Of a stretch of 64,000 nucleotides of DNA, positions 1-12,729 are shown piece by piece. The first letter of the stretch is position 1. The number at the start of each line of letters is the position of its first letter. A program made the position numbers and the translations under genes. The stretch is from Datnioides undecimradiatus (lineage: Eukaryota > Chordata > Actinopteri > Lobotiformes > Datnioididae): assembly GCA_008933995.1 (NCBI GenBank), contig WARS01000110.1, positions 2,046,001 through 2,110,000 of the forward strand. The letters are read 5' to 3'. The notes below the pieces were generated by a model. That model was not told the origin of the DNA, made no database searches, and saw only the letters and a list, made by a program, of their open reading frames with translations.

Positions 1-974
1 CATTATCATATAAAGTGACTGCAGATAACATTTGTGCAGAAGATTTGGATCTTTTAACAGGAGCTTTGCCTGCAAGTATCAAGGGTCTGTGTTTGTGAGG
101 AAAATATCAAGCAGTCCAGCTCTGTTTGTCTGAGCCAGGTTACATAAGTCCACAGAGGCGGGATAAAGAAATGAGCTGCGTCTGCCCCGGCATCCAGTCA
201 AGCCAGTTCTGGGACCAGCAGGAGAGGGGCCAGCTATGCCAGAAACACAGGGTGGAAGTCAGTCGTGCTGGATCTGAGGTCCCTGTCTCCTGCCAGTGGG
301 GCTGGTCATTGGCAGTGAGGCATAACTGCTGCTTGTGTATATCTGTGTGTGTGTGTGCTGGTGTGGTTTTGTGTAATAGCTTTATGAAAACCAGACTAGT
401 AGTTTCAGTGAAGCCTGATTTGCAAAGTCAGGTCATTTTGCCTTCACTCACTTCCTGAAGTGGATGTTCTATGGTTGAAAATTGGTTTTAGTGCTATTAT
501 ATATGCAAATGCTACTTCCTGAGAAACCGTCAGTCCTTCTTGTTGTCCTAAATGATTGGATTTATTGCTAGGTTTTGCATCTCTGACCAAGCTAGTGAGA
601 ATTTGAATACCTATGAATCATCATTTTTTTGTATTTTGTACAACTTATACTTATACTACTCATTATTTATTTTTAGCCCCACTGGACTGTTGATACCTCA
701 TTTACCTACAGTAGTATTACTTCTTGAAATGAGATGCATAACATTGATGCATAGCTTGGAATTCTGGGTTAATGTCAAGACTATGTCTCAGAAGGCTCAA
801 AAATAAGTTTTGAATTAAAATAGATTAAAATCAGTCCATTTTGTTGGATTTTTCAAAGATATTCAAATATTATCCCCTACATGTATTATTTGTTGGTACT
901 AAAAGCTCTCCGGTGCTAAGCATGTACCATCTTTGTGGATAACACAGCAGCAGTGTCAATGTTTTTGTACTCAC
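1..974. other. Intron 3' of the sushi 3 exon, no gene seen
   Basis: In transcript order this follows the sushi 3 exon. Neither strand holds a frame with the CCP cysteine pattern expected of sushi 4, so the next exon must lie before base 1. A plus-strand open frame at 126-458 has no recognisable domain and no CCP spacing. A short TG-rich run at 344-358 is the only simple repeat noted. Confidence 0.7.
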
Positions 975-1169
975 CTCTCTCACAGCTTGGTAGGTCACCA
1001 CTCCAGGTGAGGTCCCATTGGCACATGAGCAGCTCGGCGCCCACCACCTGATAACCTGGGTAACACTGGTAGGTTACCACGGTGCCCTGAACCAGCTCAG
1101 GGTGAGATGTACTCTTCCAGCCATTAGAGATTTCTGGGAGCTCGGGGCAGGTGTCATTACGAGCTACTT
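975..1169 (-). CDS. sez6: sez6 exon: sushi (CCP) domain 3
   Basis: This 195-bp exon encodes EVARNDTCPELPEI...SCER, a whole CCP/sushi module. All four framework cysteines are present (TCPEL, YQCYPGY, LMCQW, PSCER), with the usual Gly-Tyr after the second and the Trp before the fourth. An NDT sequon starts the module. The acceptor reads ctgcag next to 1169 and the donor is gtgagt after 975. It starts with two bases of a split codon (G from the previous exon plus AA gives Glu) and ends with one base, so it is a symmetric phase 1-1 exon whose skipping would delete the domain in frame. In the protein it follows CUB3 and should precede sushi 4 and 5, which are outside the window. The polypyrimidine tract upstream of the acceptor is a long microsatellite. 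Confidence 0.95.
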
Positions 1170-1178
1170 CTGCAGAAA

Positions 1179-1198
1179 TGTGTGTGTGTGTGTGTGAC

Positions 1199-1252
<54 letters not shown>
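1179..1252. repeat. (TG)9 followed by (AG)n microsatellite at splice acceptor
   Basis: Nine TG units at 1179-1196 are followed by an almost pure AG run at 1201-1252. Read on the gene's strand this is (CT)n then (CA)n, ending about 9 nt from the acceptor of the sushi 3 exon, so the microsatellite supplies its pyrimidine tract. Confidence 0.95.
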
Positions 1253-1255
<3 letters not shown>

Positions 1256-2904
1256 TGGGGGTGATCAGAGAGAAAGACAGAATGGAAGAGAGCAAGATAG
1301 TAAAAAGGGAAATTAATGTAAGGTTTGAGTGATATGAGCTTTCAACAGTTGATAATACAGCCACACTGGCTTTGCCAGTCAGCTTGTCAAAGTTGCAGCA
1401 TTGCTCTGATGTTTCATGCCTGTACCTTCCTACCTACCTGCTTCCCAACAAGAGATATCTAATGTACACATGACACTGGGATGTATATGTGTATATCTAA
1501 GGGCACTTACAATTTCATCTCATGCTATGCCTCATTTGGTGGATTGTAGACACCGTTCCCACAGGATCAATTGTATGATTAAATAACTAAAGATGTAGAT
1601 GATTCACACAAGTGCACAAGGGTCTCAGTGAGTAAAATACTTTTAAATAAGAAGACATTAATGCTCTTTGAGACGCTTTGCAAATTGGCATCTGCCTTGG
1701 GAGGGAGAGGGAGACCATAATATGATCTAAGCTTGAAACCAACGATGCCTTCGTGGAGCATTCATTTTCCGGCAAACTCAAATGAGCCTCTCCTGTGGGG
1801 TAACTGTAACCTGCCAGGCCTGTTGGCGTTGCTCTACTCATTCCCAGGCACACAGCAGCAGGTTCAGGCCCTCTGCTTAGGAGTCTAATTTGGACAAACA
1901 CACCAAAGTAATTGCACTTGGGCGCTAGAATAGCAACATTTTCTGACACCTGCCCACCTCGCTGTCTTGTGTTTACATTCCACCAATGAGATTCATGAAG
2001 AGACTGTAATAAAAGCTTCCCCTCTCTTTATTCCTCTTTGTCGATCATCTGTATTCTGGAGCCTTTCTTTCCCCCCTGAATTCATTAAGTCTTATCAGAT
2101 ATAGTGTGTGCTAGCTATTGGAGTGGTGCTGCACTGATGGAAAGGCCCCACCAACACCAGGGACAGCCTCTTATTGCTTCCATTTTTAGGTCCCGCACCA
2201 GAAAAAAAAAACATTCATTTTGCCTAAATTCTCTTTTTACTGCCTTACTTTTCAATCTGCTACTTTGCTGTCTTTTCTCTTTTCATCCATCCATCATGCA
2301 CCCTAACTTTTCTGTAGCTCAGTATCGATGGAGATTTTATCTTAATTGTTGCTACATTTCCATTTGCCTCTTTTGGCTGCTGATACCGGAACAATATTAG
2401 ATTTTATTTACATTTGACTTCTTAAGAATAGTTCAGCATCCAGAGATATATACTTCAATGAGAGGGATGGGGAAACCCCCTGTTTGAGCATCTGTACTCT
2501 GCTCTAAGTATGTGTTAGAACAGAATAGCTTTTGAGATGTTACAAATGATCTTTTAAGAGTCTTCACGGCTACTCTTTCTGCTATGTCTCTGACCTCTCA
2601 GTACTGTACACACCGGTATGTGCACTGAGGTCCTTTGAAAGAAATCTTTAATCTGTCCTGCTGAAAACTAAACAGGATGGAGTATTTTGCAGTAAGGGCC
2701 CCAAGGAAGGAACAATCTGCCTGAGGAAATCATGTCGGCTGAATCAGTGATCTTTTCTATGTTTCGTCTCAAAACATACTTTTATCAGTGACCCTTTATT
2801 GATCTTATTTCAGGTTTGATCTTTCTTAAGGTGTGTTTTGTTTCTTTTAAAATTGTTTTTTCTTTCCATAAATGTAGAGCTGGAGTCAGAATGTTGGTAA
2901 CCTT

Positions 2905-3065
2905 GCTAAAACTATGGGGTGCAAGCAGGGGGAACAGCTAACCTGATCCATTCTAAAGAAAAAAAAAAGAAAACAAAAAGAAAACTCCTGAAGCTCTCTT
3001 ATTAACATGTTGTTTCTCATTTGTTTAATTTGGACTTACATGCTATAGTTTTCACATTTGAAATG
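2905..3065. repeat. Degraded high-copy teleost interspersed repeat
   Basis: The string around 2930-2945 (caggggg followed by aacagctaacctg) and the later attaacatgttg...tcatttgtttaattt resemble a very common percomorph repeat (remembered core: caggggGAAACAGCTAGCC, then ATTAACA and CATTTGTTTAA). An A-rich insertion at 2957-2984 interrupts it. Family name and exact ends are unknown to me. The call rests on memory of fish sequence, not on a search. Confidence 0.45.
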
Positions 3066-3633
3066 TTAGCTATAACCTTGTCACACTAAAATTAACATGT
3101 ATATATTGTTTTTATTTAAACACCCGTAAACCTGCTAAAAGTAGATAATTGAGTCCTTTCACATTGCCGGAGGATGCATCTGCCTTTATGTGTTTTTTTT
3201 TTTGGTGTGTAACATTATGACTGACATCACTGTGGCGCTGTAAAACAGAGTCATAGTAGAAAATAATATGGCAATTTACAGTTTTAACAACAGCAAATGT
3301 CTAATTCGTGAAGCCTGATTGAGACGTTTTTAAGTCTCAAATGTGATAAAAATGAACATTTATGGATATTTGGTGATTTATGATAAGATGGTCAGGGCCT
3401 TAATTCCCTCAGTCCTCTGAATACTGAAAACATGATGTGGAAATAGTCAAATGAGAAGATGCTGAATATCAGCAAAACTATTCAAGCTACTATTAAATCA
3501 CTCCAAACTAAACTCATGCCTGCCTTCATACATAAACGTTGGCAAAACAGCAGAAGGCAGAGTGATAATTGAGCCCTGAAGTTTAAATCTCTGTGTGATT
3601 ATGCCATTTCTGTGCGCCGGTTCCATGGCTTAC

Positions 3634-3830
3634 CAAAGAAGTGGACTACAAAGCCATGGCCATAGCCATAGACGTTGGTGGCAGGGTCAGACTGGAACTG
3701 GATGGTGACGTCTGCGGTGGAGGTGTAGAGCTTAAATCTGGATTTTGATCCTCCGTACTGACCCAGAACTTTAGCTGTAAGATCATCTCCATCATAAAAG
3801 GTCATCAGGTCATTCTTTCCAACGTTCAAC
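3634..3830 (-). CDS. sez6: sez6 exon: CUB3, C-terminal half
   Basis: This 197-bp exon encodes the second half of CUB3, from LNVGKNDLMTFYDGDDL through VLGQYGG, a DVTIQFQSDP strand and the closing FVVHFFE. YDGDD carries the acidic residues found in calcium-binding CUB domains. No cysteine occurs in this half. The acceptor is ctacag at 3831 and the donor gtaagc after 3634. It starts in phase 2 (one base completes the Val codon begun as GT in the previous exon) and ends with one base that makes Glu with the next exon, so CUB3 is split between its two exons by a phase 2 intron. The preceding intron, 9.5 kb, is the longest between the two halves of any domain here. Confidence 0.95.
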
Positions 3831-4374
3831 CTGTAGCAAGAGACAAACACAAGATAAGGTCTGTTTCTAGTGTTTCGCATCTCAACTAGCTTTAAAACCA
3901 TTGATATTTAAATTTTTCCATTTAGTTATTTTTTGTACGCCTAACAAAAAGTGAAAAATGCACCTCTCTCCGTGCTCTCTCTGCTCTAACTGCTCTCACC
4001 TTTCAACTGCATCTTGCAGTGAATATTGTGGTCACAACCTACAGGTCAAACCCTACCTCTGTACAAACCCTGTACATGAATACATTACACTTTTGCCCCT
4101 GACAAAACTTTAATGGTACACATCACAATGTGTTCTTGCAGTTTTAAATTCTCAGCAATTGCACAAAGAAGGCTATAACGGAGCCAGGTCAAACAAAGGT
4201 CACCTATTACAGACAGAGACTACGACAGGACTATCCATGAATGGCAGAATTTTTACTTGCCTGCTCCTGGGGAGATAATGAGATAATGTCACCATCTACA
4301 AAGTGAGATAATAAATGATTTATGAACTGTATGCACTTCACATGCTTTACATGTCAGCATCCACCCACTCACGA

Positions 4375-4500
4375 CCATTACATACCCTGCTAACAGCTGC
4401 TCATCAGAGAGGTAATCATTCATTCACCAATAGAACAGCCATGAGAAGCAATTTGGGGTTGTGTTTCTTGCCCAAGGACACTTTGGCATAAAGGTTGGGG
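4375..4500. repeat. Teleost interspersed repeat fragment
   Basis: The segment around 4440-4490 (gagaagcaatttgggg, then cttgcccaaggacactttgg) matches a phrase I know from many fish loci, a high-copy repeat in which a short-interspersed or DNA element is 5'-truncated. Only this core is recognisable; flanks and orientation are unclear. Confidence 0.5.
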
Positions 4501-4954
4501 GAAAATATCAATAGTAAATAATTTTATAAGTTAATAAATTCTATATTTTTCCATCCTATGATCCAGATTGCTTTCCAAACCTTCTTTCAATCTTCCGACA
4601 CTTAACATTTATGAATAACCCACTAATCGATGCTTCTCAATTCTAGTGATGGAGAATGTGATACAGTGGACAACTTATAATATGGTGTACAGGAGTAGTT
4701 TCAACTATAATTCCTCTACTCCTTCTAATTGAAAAGAAGAAAAAAATGTACAGGACGACAATTTGACCAAACTTTATAATACTCATAAATTTGACAATGG
4801 CTTTGCTGGTATCTACTTTACTGATTTTAAATGGAAAACTTGGTCAGAAAACAATCTGACCCTTAAGATCCTTAACTGCATGTTTTAGTTAATCGTATCT
4901 TAACCATAGTTTTTTTTTTTGTTTTTTTTTTTGCTATATCCACTTTATTTGCTG

Positions 4955-5085
4955 TCTAATGTAAATGTGTTTAGGAGGTCACAGTGACCTTGACCTTTGA
5001 CCACTTGAATGCTAATCAGCTCATCCCTCATTCCAAAAAGATGTTTGTGCCAAATTCAAAACAATTCACCCACCCAAAAATCAAT
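4955..5085. repeat. Teleost high-copy repeat (gtcacagtgaccttgacc type)
   Basis: gtcacagtgaccttgacctt, then ttgaccac, ctaatcagctcatcc and gtgccaaattc occur in the order found in a very abundant fish repeat whose consensus continues to a ttgagatat motif that is absent here. The copy is truncated. Superfamily is not decidable by eye. Confidence 0.6.
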
Positions 5086-6599
5086 CTTCAGCTTTTAGCA
5101 GACAGAGCAACAGCGAGCTAGCTAGCTGGTGCGTTAGTTTGTCTTTAGGCGTTCACCACCTCAAACTCATCTGAGGGTTTTGGGACACCCAAACCTTGAT
5201 GCAATCTTCCACTCCGCTGAATCACTGTAATTCTGTAATTCTAACTTCCACTTATCAACATTAAAATCAAAATCCTCCAGCTGTTACCTGCCTGGCCCAT
5301 TTCACTCAGAATACATCATTATATAGAAGCTACATGCCATTTTCTTACAGAACCTCAGAAGATATTATGCAATCGTCCTTCTGGCTTAGTAGCACTCTCC
5401 CTGATTACTGTACTGATTTTGACGTGATGTTTTTGTTTAATGGGTCGCATAAAGGGATTACAGCTTGCATTTCATTGCACACACTTCTGTCATAGAATGA
5501 TAAATAAATGAACCTTGATGCTAGAAATCAGTGGAGTGTCTGTTTATGAGGAATTCTGTGAAACCAAGGTTTTCCTGCAAAGCCTCTGGAGACTTATTGT
5601 CCTTTTACCTAATGTTACTTTTCTTGCCCATAAAAGTCCCCTCTAACTCTTGAAGAGGAGACAAATAAAATGTTATCAGGACCCACAGTCATAAAGAACA
5701 AAATATCAGTATAAAGTAATAAAAATATTACATACGTTTTCTGTAATATCTATGAAATATTCTCAAGCAATTACTGTTTTCTTGTAGACTCTGACTGACA
5801 ATCTGTTAATGAGACATTCACATTGTGAGATGAATGAATCATCGTCATAGTGAATAACCACACGCACTGTCACAGTTTAACTGTCAAAAGGCCATGTATT
5901 TGTGCTGATTTGTCCAAATCTGTAGAACTGGAACTCTTACAAACCTCAAAGCTGTTTAAAAACGTCACCTGGGGCTGAGCTATCTCTTTGTAGAGAGAAG
6001 ATTTAGAGCATGGAAGAAATGGCTTAGCCAGAATAAAGCAGTGACATGCTCTTTGCTGTTGCTAATTAATCACCAGTGGCTCCTGATAAAACTCATTAGC
6101 CAGCCTGAGATTGAGCTATTAATCACTATGGGAATGCTGGAAAATCAAAGGTTCGAGAGGTGTGAATTGAATCGACACATGGCGAAGCCTGACAGAACAT
6201 GAAATGTTTATTTTTGATATTTTCTTAACAAAACTGGAGGAAATTACAGGAATATGAGTGAGTTTGTGCACAGACGAGAAGCAGAGTGGAGAGTGTTTGT
6301 CTTTCCACAGGCAGAACCATTTGTCTTCTGTCAGCTGTAGACTCACATTTAGCCTCACACACACACTAACACTTGTATTTCTACACTTGTAGGGACTTTC
6401 CACTGAATAAACTGATTCTCAAACTCTAACTGCAACGCTCCTGACCTGAACATGAACCGACCAAAAAAAAAATAAATCACAGCCAATATGAGTATTTACC
6501 ACGTCACACAGGGTAAGAAACAGGTCTTAATTTTTTGGTTCAAATTTTGGCAGATACATGTTTTGGTCCCAGCTCAGGCGTGAAAACATTTCATCAACT

Positions 6600-6910
6600 T
6601 ATTTTGATGCATAAATCAAACATTTCCTGCAGGATTATTGGGTGAGCTAGGAGAGGAAAAATTGCATTTGATGGAAACTACAGTGAACAACATTTTTGAA
6701 AGAAAAACCCTTAAGAATATTTCTATACAAATTATTAACTTATTTCTGTTATTGTTTGCATCTGTGTTAGTAGGCATCCCTCCTTTGCCAAGATAATCCA
6801 CCCACCTGACAGGTGTAACTTATCAACATGTTGATTAAAGAGCATGCTTAGTGCACAGGTGTGCCTTGGGCTGCTCACAATTAAAGGCCTCTTGAACACG
6901 TGCAGATTAA

Positions 6911-6952
<42 letters not shown>

Positions 6953-8045
6953 AGAATGTCACAGATTTTGCAAGTTCTTTTCCTCAGTAGCTGTACCTTG
7001 CTGAATAGTGAAGTGTGGCACTGACTTTGATGGATAGACTGACCACAAATAAGATTACATTATTACAACCTAATAACAATCAGGTTGGAAAGTGGACCTT
7101 GTTGATTACTGTACACACAACTTTATAACTAGTACAAAAGCAACATTATTCACTGATTTTGGTGAAAATAGGTGATATTTTATGAAGAAAATATTTTCTG
7201 GTTTTCACAACAACGTCCTCCAACTCTTTGTGGTTTTCCGAAGGACACATTGTTTTACTTGTTGCTAAAGTAACCGCTACCTGCCCCTTTGTGTAGCTGC
7301 CGTCAGACATGTTACTTAGCTCCATTAGCTGCGTGCAGCTCAGCATCTTCCCAGAGAAAAAATAACGCAAAAGGACCTTGGGAGGCTAGTTTCATGAAGG
7401 GGAATATGGTTCTTGTCTTTCCTTACATGGTAGCTGACCAATGTCTAATCTCCCTTTTGCCCCTCTCCCACCTCAGGCCCCTCCAGTCCCACCCTGAACT
7501 GCAGATAGATGTATACCAGGCAAATGCCACAGAGCATGCATGGCGTTGTGTGGAAAAGTACTTTGCTAATATAATGTGTTAATGTAATGTAAGGTTACTG
7601 TAAACTTGAACACACTCAAGTGCATTTTATTGATGACAATTTGAATGCACATACATTCTGTGACAAGATCCTGAAGTGCATTGTTAGCCTTTCCTCCACC
7701 CCCATGACCTCACATTGCAGCATGATAAATTTATGCCAATATCCAGCAGAGTGGATCAACATGGTCATGACAGGCCACAAGCGTCACCCTGGTCAACTCT
7801 ATGCAAAGAAGATTTGTTGCACTGCATGAGGCAAATTGCGGACACACCACATGACTGATTGGTCTTCTTGATATGCCACACCTCTCATGTGGATGGATTA
7901 TCTTGGCAAAGAAGTGCTCTTCTCTAAAATATGTGAAATCAGTTTGAGAAAAATAGCCCTTTGTGTTCACTGGAAAAGTCGTAGACCTTTTATTTTGACA
8001 CATGAAGAGTATAATCAAATTGGTACATTTATATTTTGAGTTCTA
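6600..8045. mobile_element. Decayed Tc1-like DNA transposon with long inverted ends
   Basis: The left part (6750-6985) reads ctgtgttagtaggcatccc, cctttgccaagataatccac, cacctgacaggtgt, gcacaggtgtgcctt and cacagattttgcaag. The right part (7680-8045) contains the inverted partner phrases gatatgccacacctc and ttatcttggcaaagaagtgc. Both match a Tc1-like family common in teleosts. A transposase C-terminal remnant is readable on the plus strand at 7620-7830 (DDNLNAHTFCDKIL, then QYPAEW, and LYAKKICCTA for the intact NSMRRRCVALHEA). The DNARPH and SPDMSPIEH motifs, which carry two catalytic acids, are deleted, and the middle (7000-7600) is not alignable to transposase. It cannot move itself. Ends are approximate. 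Confidence 0.75.
6911..6948. repeat. (CA)n microsatellite inside the Tc1-like copy
   Basis: About 18 CA units lie exactly where intact copies of the family, as I remember them, read tcacacagcacaatgccac; the flanks here are attaat-cacaca and agaatgtcacag. The microsatellite therefore seems to have grown from the element's own CACA seed. Confidence 0.9.
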
Positions 8046-10059
8046 TGTCACAGAGGTATTGCTAAAATTTTGTACATGTGCAAAAAAAAATATTCAAAGA
8101 CTTCCTAAAGATCAGTTTATAACATTTAACTGCTTAAATTTCATTCATACTTGTCACAAGTTTTGCATCTATTTTTATTTTACTATATTTGACAAATAGA
8201 CTGGTAGCTGGATAACCAGCTGTATGCAGACATCTGTAATCCTTCCGACTAAGTTCTGATTGGTTAATTGTTTTTCCAACTAGTAGAAACAGCAGAGATG
8301 GGATTAAAAGGAGATTTGGGGCCATATATACAAAGGTCTGTCATATTCACAATGCAGAAAAATTATAAATTGTTACAAATGAGAAAACAATGGTGTTGTG
8401 TCAGTGTGGAAAATTGAATTTACATATTATATTTCATTTTTTGTCAAGCTGTCAAATTTGAGATTGCCTGCATGTTGTTACAAAGTAGTTATATTTGTCA
8501 TTACCTGTATAATTAGGTAAAATCATACTATTGCAATTACCTGTTAAAACAAAATGTTCACTTACGGTCAAAATAGAACACTGTCACCATAACTACATAC
8601 TTTTCTATACTTTGGGTACGTATCTTGTCAAACACTCACCCAAGTGACCGTATTTCCTTATTTAGTTTGTTCTATAATTTAAATCGGTCAGTGGTTTTAA
8701 TTTCACAGCACCATACAACAAGTGATGAGAAAAACAAGACGTCATCATTCAAATTCACTCTCTGAAAAATGTATCCATTCTCAAAGGACAATTTCCTCTC
8801 TCTTCCTCTCATAAATAACTTTCATTTCCATCTCTGAGTCTAAAAATATTCCCTCCTCAAACTTCCAGTGCAGTGTTGACACTTGATGAATATATCTCTA
8901 AAAATCATAACTCAAGTTATAATCCTAAAATAGATTTCGCCATAACATCTTAAGGATAACATTAACCTTAAAATCCACTCATAAAAAGTGTCCTGACCTT
9001 GATAAAGCTTTAGCCATTCTGAAGGTCTCGGGCTGGTCCTCACATGTATGGTGAAATGAGTACACTGTCTTCTGAAACTCATGGTGTTCCATGTTTATTT
9101 GATTGCTACCAGATAAAGCCTCTCACCAGCTCAGAGCGAGGCAGATTGAGAAATATTGTCGGCTGGCGTCAAATTTGTTGTGATTAAGCTAAACAAGGCT
9201 TTGCGTGGCTCTGCACTGCATCTGTAGAGAAAAATCAATCACCGCCTCCATTCCCTGACACTAATTTGATTTAGTTCAATTTGAAAAAACAGGGCTGAGT
9301 TTGGCCTGGCCCCCGGGACCAGCTGGCAGCATATTTTACCCCAACTATTCATTTCAGGATCTGATATTTCCATCCCTCAAAAAGTATGGAATATGGCCGT
9401 TTTTGGTTGGCATTACACAGCTTTTCTGAATGTCTGTCGTACAGAACACAGGTAAAACCATGTCAATTCCAGTTTTTCTGTATTCATAAAATATGTAGAT
9501 GAGGCCTAAAACCTTCAAATGCCACTGATATTAATATTCTCAATTATTTTTTGAGGAAATTGCATAAGAATGTAACTAATATCAACTAATCAACAAATAC
9601 AACCCAGTAGAAAGCACTGTAAATCATAACTCTCGCTTATCAAAATTGCAATTATGTAAATTGGAATTCAACCATGATAATTATATTAATCTCAGCTTTC
9701 ACATACCACCTCAGAGCCTGGGGTTTTGCATCATCAATAAGGACATGCAATCTATCCTAAAGCAAAGGGAATAGTAGTTTCACTTGAAATAGAGGCAACA
9801 AAATTAACTTACATTGACCAAAACATTGTCATTTAATGATCAAGATACTTAAAAGGTCAAGTCAGACGCAACCAAGTATTGGATATTTGCTCTGCACGTT
9901 TCATGACAATTGGGTGTACAATCAATTACAAAACTAAAGAAACCATTATATGTGGTATTAGAGCAGCATTATGCAGTGTGACTTTGAAACTATTCTTTTC
10001 GGACTAAAAGCCTACAGCCATGCTCGCGACTCTATGACACTCTACTAACTACAAACGTC

Positions 10060-10180
10060 AGCATAGCTAACATTCTAACAATGACATGACTAACCAGCTG
10101 GTGTTTAGCAGGTAAAGAGTTCTCCATTTTCACCTTTATAGTTGAGCACATTAGCATGCTAACATTAGTGAACAAAAAAT
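10060..10180. repeat. Fragment of gctagcatg-type teleost repeat
   Basis: Clustered agctaacattc, ctggtgtttagcagg and attagcatgctaacattag recall a high-copy fish repeat rich in TTAGCATGCTAAC motifs. A related segment is at 14885-15165 and weaker traces are at 16450-16560. Limits are uncertain. Confidence 0.45.
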
Positions 10181-12729
10181 GCACAAGTACAATTAAGTGT
10201 AATGGTAATGCCATTTGTTTTCCAGGAATTTTGTCAAACAACAAAGTACTGGACAAAGTTTTAGGCAGTTTAAAATGCTCTCGTCACATAATCTGAGATT
10301 GTTGGAATTATTAAAAACAGCAGTGTGCAGCACCGGTACAGAACAAAATAAAGAGCAGAACATCTGCTTCCAAGCCACTCACCATGACTCAAGAGAACAA
10401 ACATAAGCCATAGGTTCAGATCAAACTTGCAAAGCAACAAGACTTCAGGAACCTGATAACAGTCACTTAGGATTAGCTCCAGGATATGGCTCCTATTAAA
10501 ACCACACATATTATTGTTTTCATAGCACTTTTAAGGGCAGGGCAACATACAACAATTTCAATCCTCTGTGCATGATGAGCCCACATAAAGTCTTGAATGA
10601 TAGCTCAGCTATGCATTAATGTGTGGTATAGACTAATAAGCAGAATACCTGAAAACATTGGTTTAAAGGTGAAAGACCTTTAAAATATATAATGTTCATG
10701 ATCAATAGCTTCTGATCACTTTTTCTTCACATCCCCCGCAAGAATGGCCAATCAGTATTGGTCAGTGAGCCATCTTAACTCCAAAAACACCTGTGTTGAA
10801 TAGCCCTACACATCTTTTGATTGAAGTTTTACAAAATTACTAACACACTTGCTTTGCTTACTTACATAAAACATAGGATTAGAATCACCAAATGACTACT
10901 GCACTCAGCACCTCACATTATACACACATACAATGAAACAGCAGTTGGGGTTGATCGTTCCTTCAATAATGCTTTCTAATGCTGACCACTTTAACGGTTC
11001 CTATATTAAAAATATCGTTTTGGACAATGGAGTGAAATGTAGTCTCTATTTTGTAGAAGAGACGGTGGTCTCATTTATTTTATTTCCCTCACTTTCACTT
11101 TAATCACACCTCTCACTCCCTCCAGTTCCATATGAAGGCCATCCATAAAAGTCATTTGATACACCCCCGTGATAATGTTCCTGCTGCCATTACACAGATG
11201 GAGCTGGAGACATGTGCACGTGTGCACAGGTGTCTTCGTCGAATATGAAGAACCAGTACCCAGGGACCTTGTTAAAGGCCTCATATATCTCTGTACACTG
11301 TCTAGAGGGCTCAGGGAAAACAGCTGCTATTGATAAGCTTCATATAAATGCTCAGACACCTGCTAGGCATATGTTCAGACAGTGAGGAGGCTTTGTGCTA
11401 GATTAGAGTGCTTCTCTCTGTGGAAATCTCTGTTTTTGTATATTCCCATGAGCCCTTTCCGGGAAACTGGACCACAGTGTGCTGACACCTCAAGTTTAGT
11501 TTGAGCTGCAGACTTTTCGCAGCTTATCCCTGTAAATACAGATGCTCACTCACATACCACACTATCGCAAATTAAAGTCTCAATCTCTGCTAACAATCCT
11601 CAAAGGCTGCAATGTTTATTGCACGCCACAATTCAGAAATGAACACCAGACTGATGATTCTACTTTTGTCAGTGCCTTCTCTCCAGTGACCTGAGATTTA
11701 AATGTTAACCCCATGACTGTACTCCGGAAGTTATACAAAGGCATAAAAATGGCTTCAGAAGTCACAGGAGACTCAGTGACTTCAGTGGTTTTGACTTCAT
11801 CTCTAATTAAATCCATAAACTACGTTCACCTCATTATAGAAGAGCATGTATCACATTATGATTACATGAGTTAACACCCTTTCCCCCAACCCACTCACCA
11901 CCAAATTTAGATGAGTTATGAGAATCACAAATTATGGCACCATAAATCTGTTTTCTACCTTCTCCAAACATTAAACAAGAGGTTGCCAGTTCTAATAATC
12001 CACCCCACCGCAGAGTTGTATTGACATGATCATCAAGCTGCATTATACCATATGCAGTGTTTTTACCTGTCCAGAACATCAATGGGCATTTCTTATCTGA
12101 CATAAAGCTTAATAAGTTGTCAATAAGCCAAAGTGAAGTTGTTTCAGTCTTTGCTGTTTTAAAAATAATAGTTTGTGTCTCAGGTGCAATTTTGAAAACA
12201 AGAATTTCTGGTTTCATTTATGAACCAAACTATTAACCAGAAATAAAATGCCTGAATGTCTCCCTTTCTCTCGCTCTTTCATCTGACAAACAGTGTATAA
12301 TCTAGGCATGAAAGGACACGACAAATAAAATGACAAGCCAGTTTTCTCCTCCTGACTAGGTTAATCAACTTAAAATCTTGTCACATGGAAAAATAATCGT
12401 AGATTATTAAAATAAAACAGTTACAATTAAATTTCCACAATAATACATGAGTGGTAAGATGAAACATGCTGAATCGTATTCGATTTTGGTTAGCCATACT
12501 TACACAAGGTTTTAGGCTGTTGTATTGTTTAAATGTTTTCACAAGGTAGCTTCACTTCAACTGAAATCACCTGCTCTGCTAAATGAACAGCAGCAATTAC
12601 TTATGTTGACAGACTCCCTTTCAAAAACCAGAGGATGCCATTAATCAATGCTTCTTAAAGTACAACAAGAGCACAGGTGCTGTTCCAAGAGACAGAGAGG
12701 AAAAAACCCCCCAGAAAAAAAGAGAGCTT

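Larger units (their letters stand above)
1170..3633. other. sez6: Intron between CUB3 and sushi 3 exons
   Basis: This 2,464-bp intron holds the acceptor microsatellite, a degraded high-copy teleost repeat near 2905-3065, and a T run near 3189-3202. Open frames at 1587-1949 (minus) and 2104-2400 (plus) have no recognisable domains and no splice logic that fits sez6; I take them as chance. Confidence 0.8.

Noticed and set aside
126-458. Cys-containing plus-strand frame near the left edge
   Set aside because: No CCP spacing, wrong strand for sez6, and includes a TG microsatellite translated as CVCVC.
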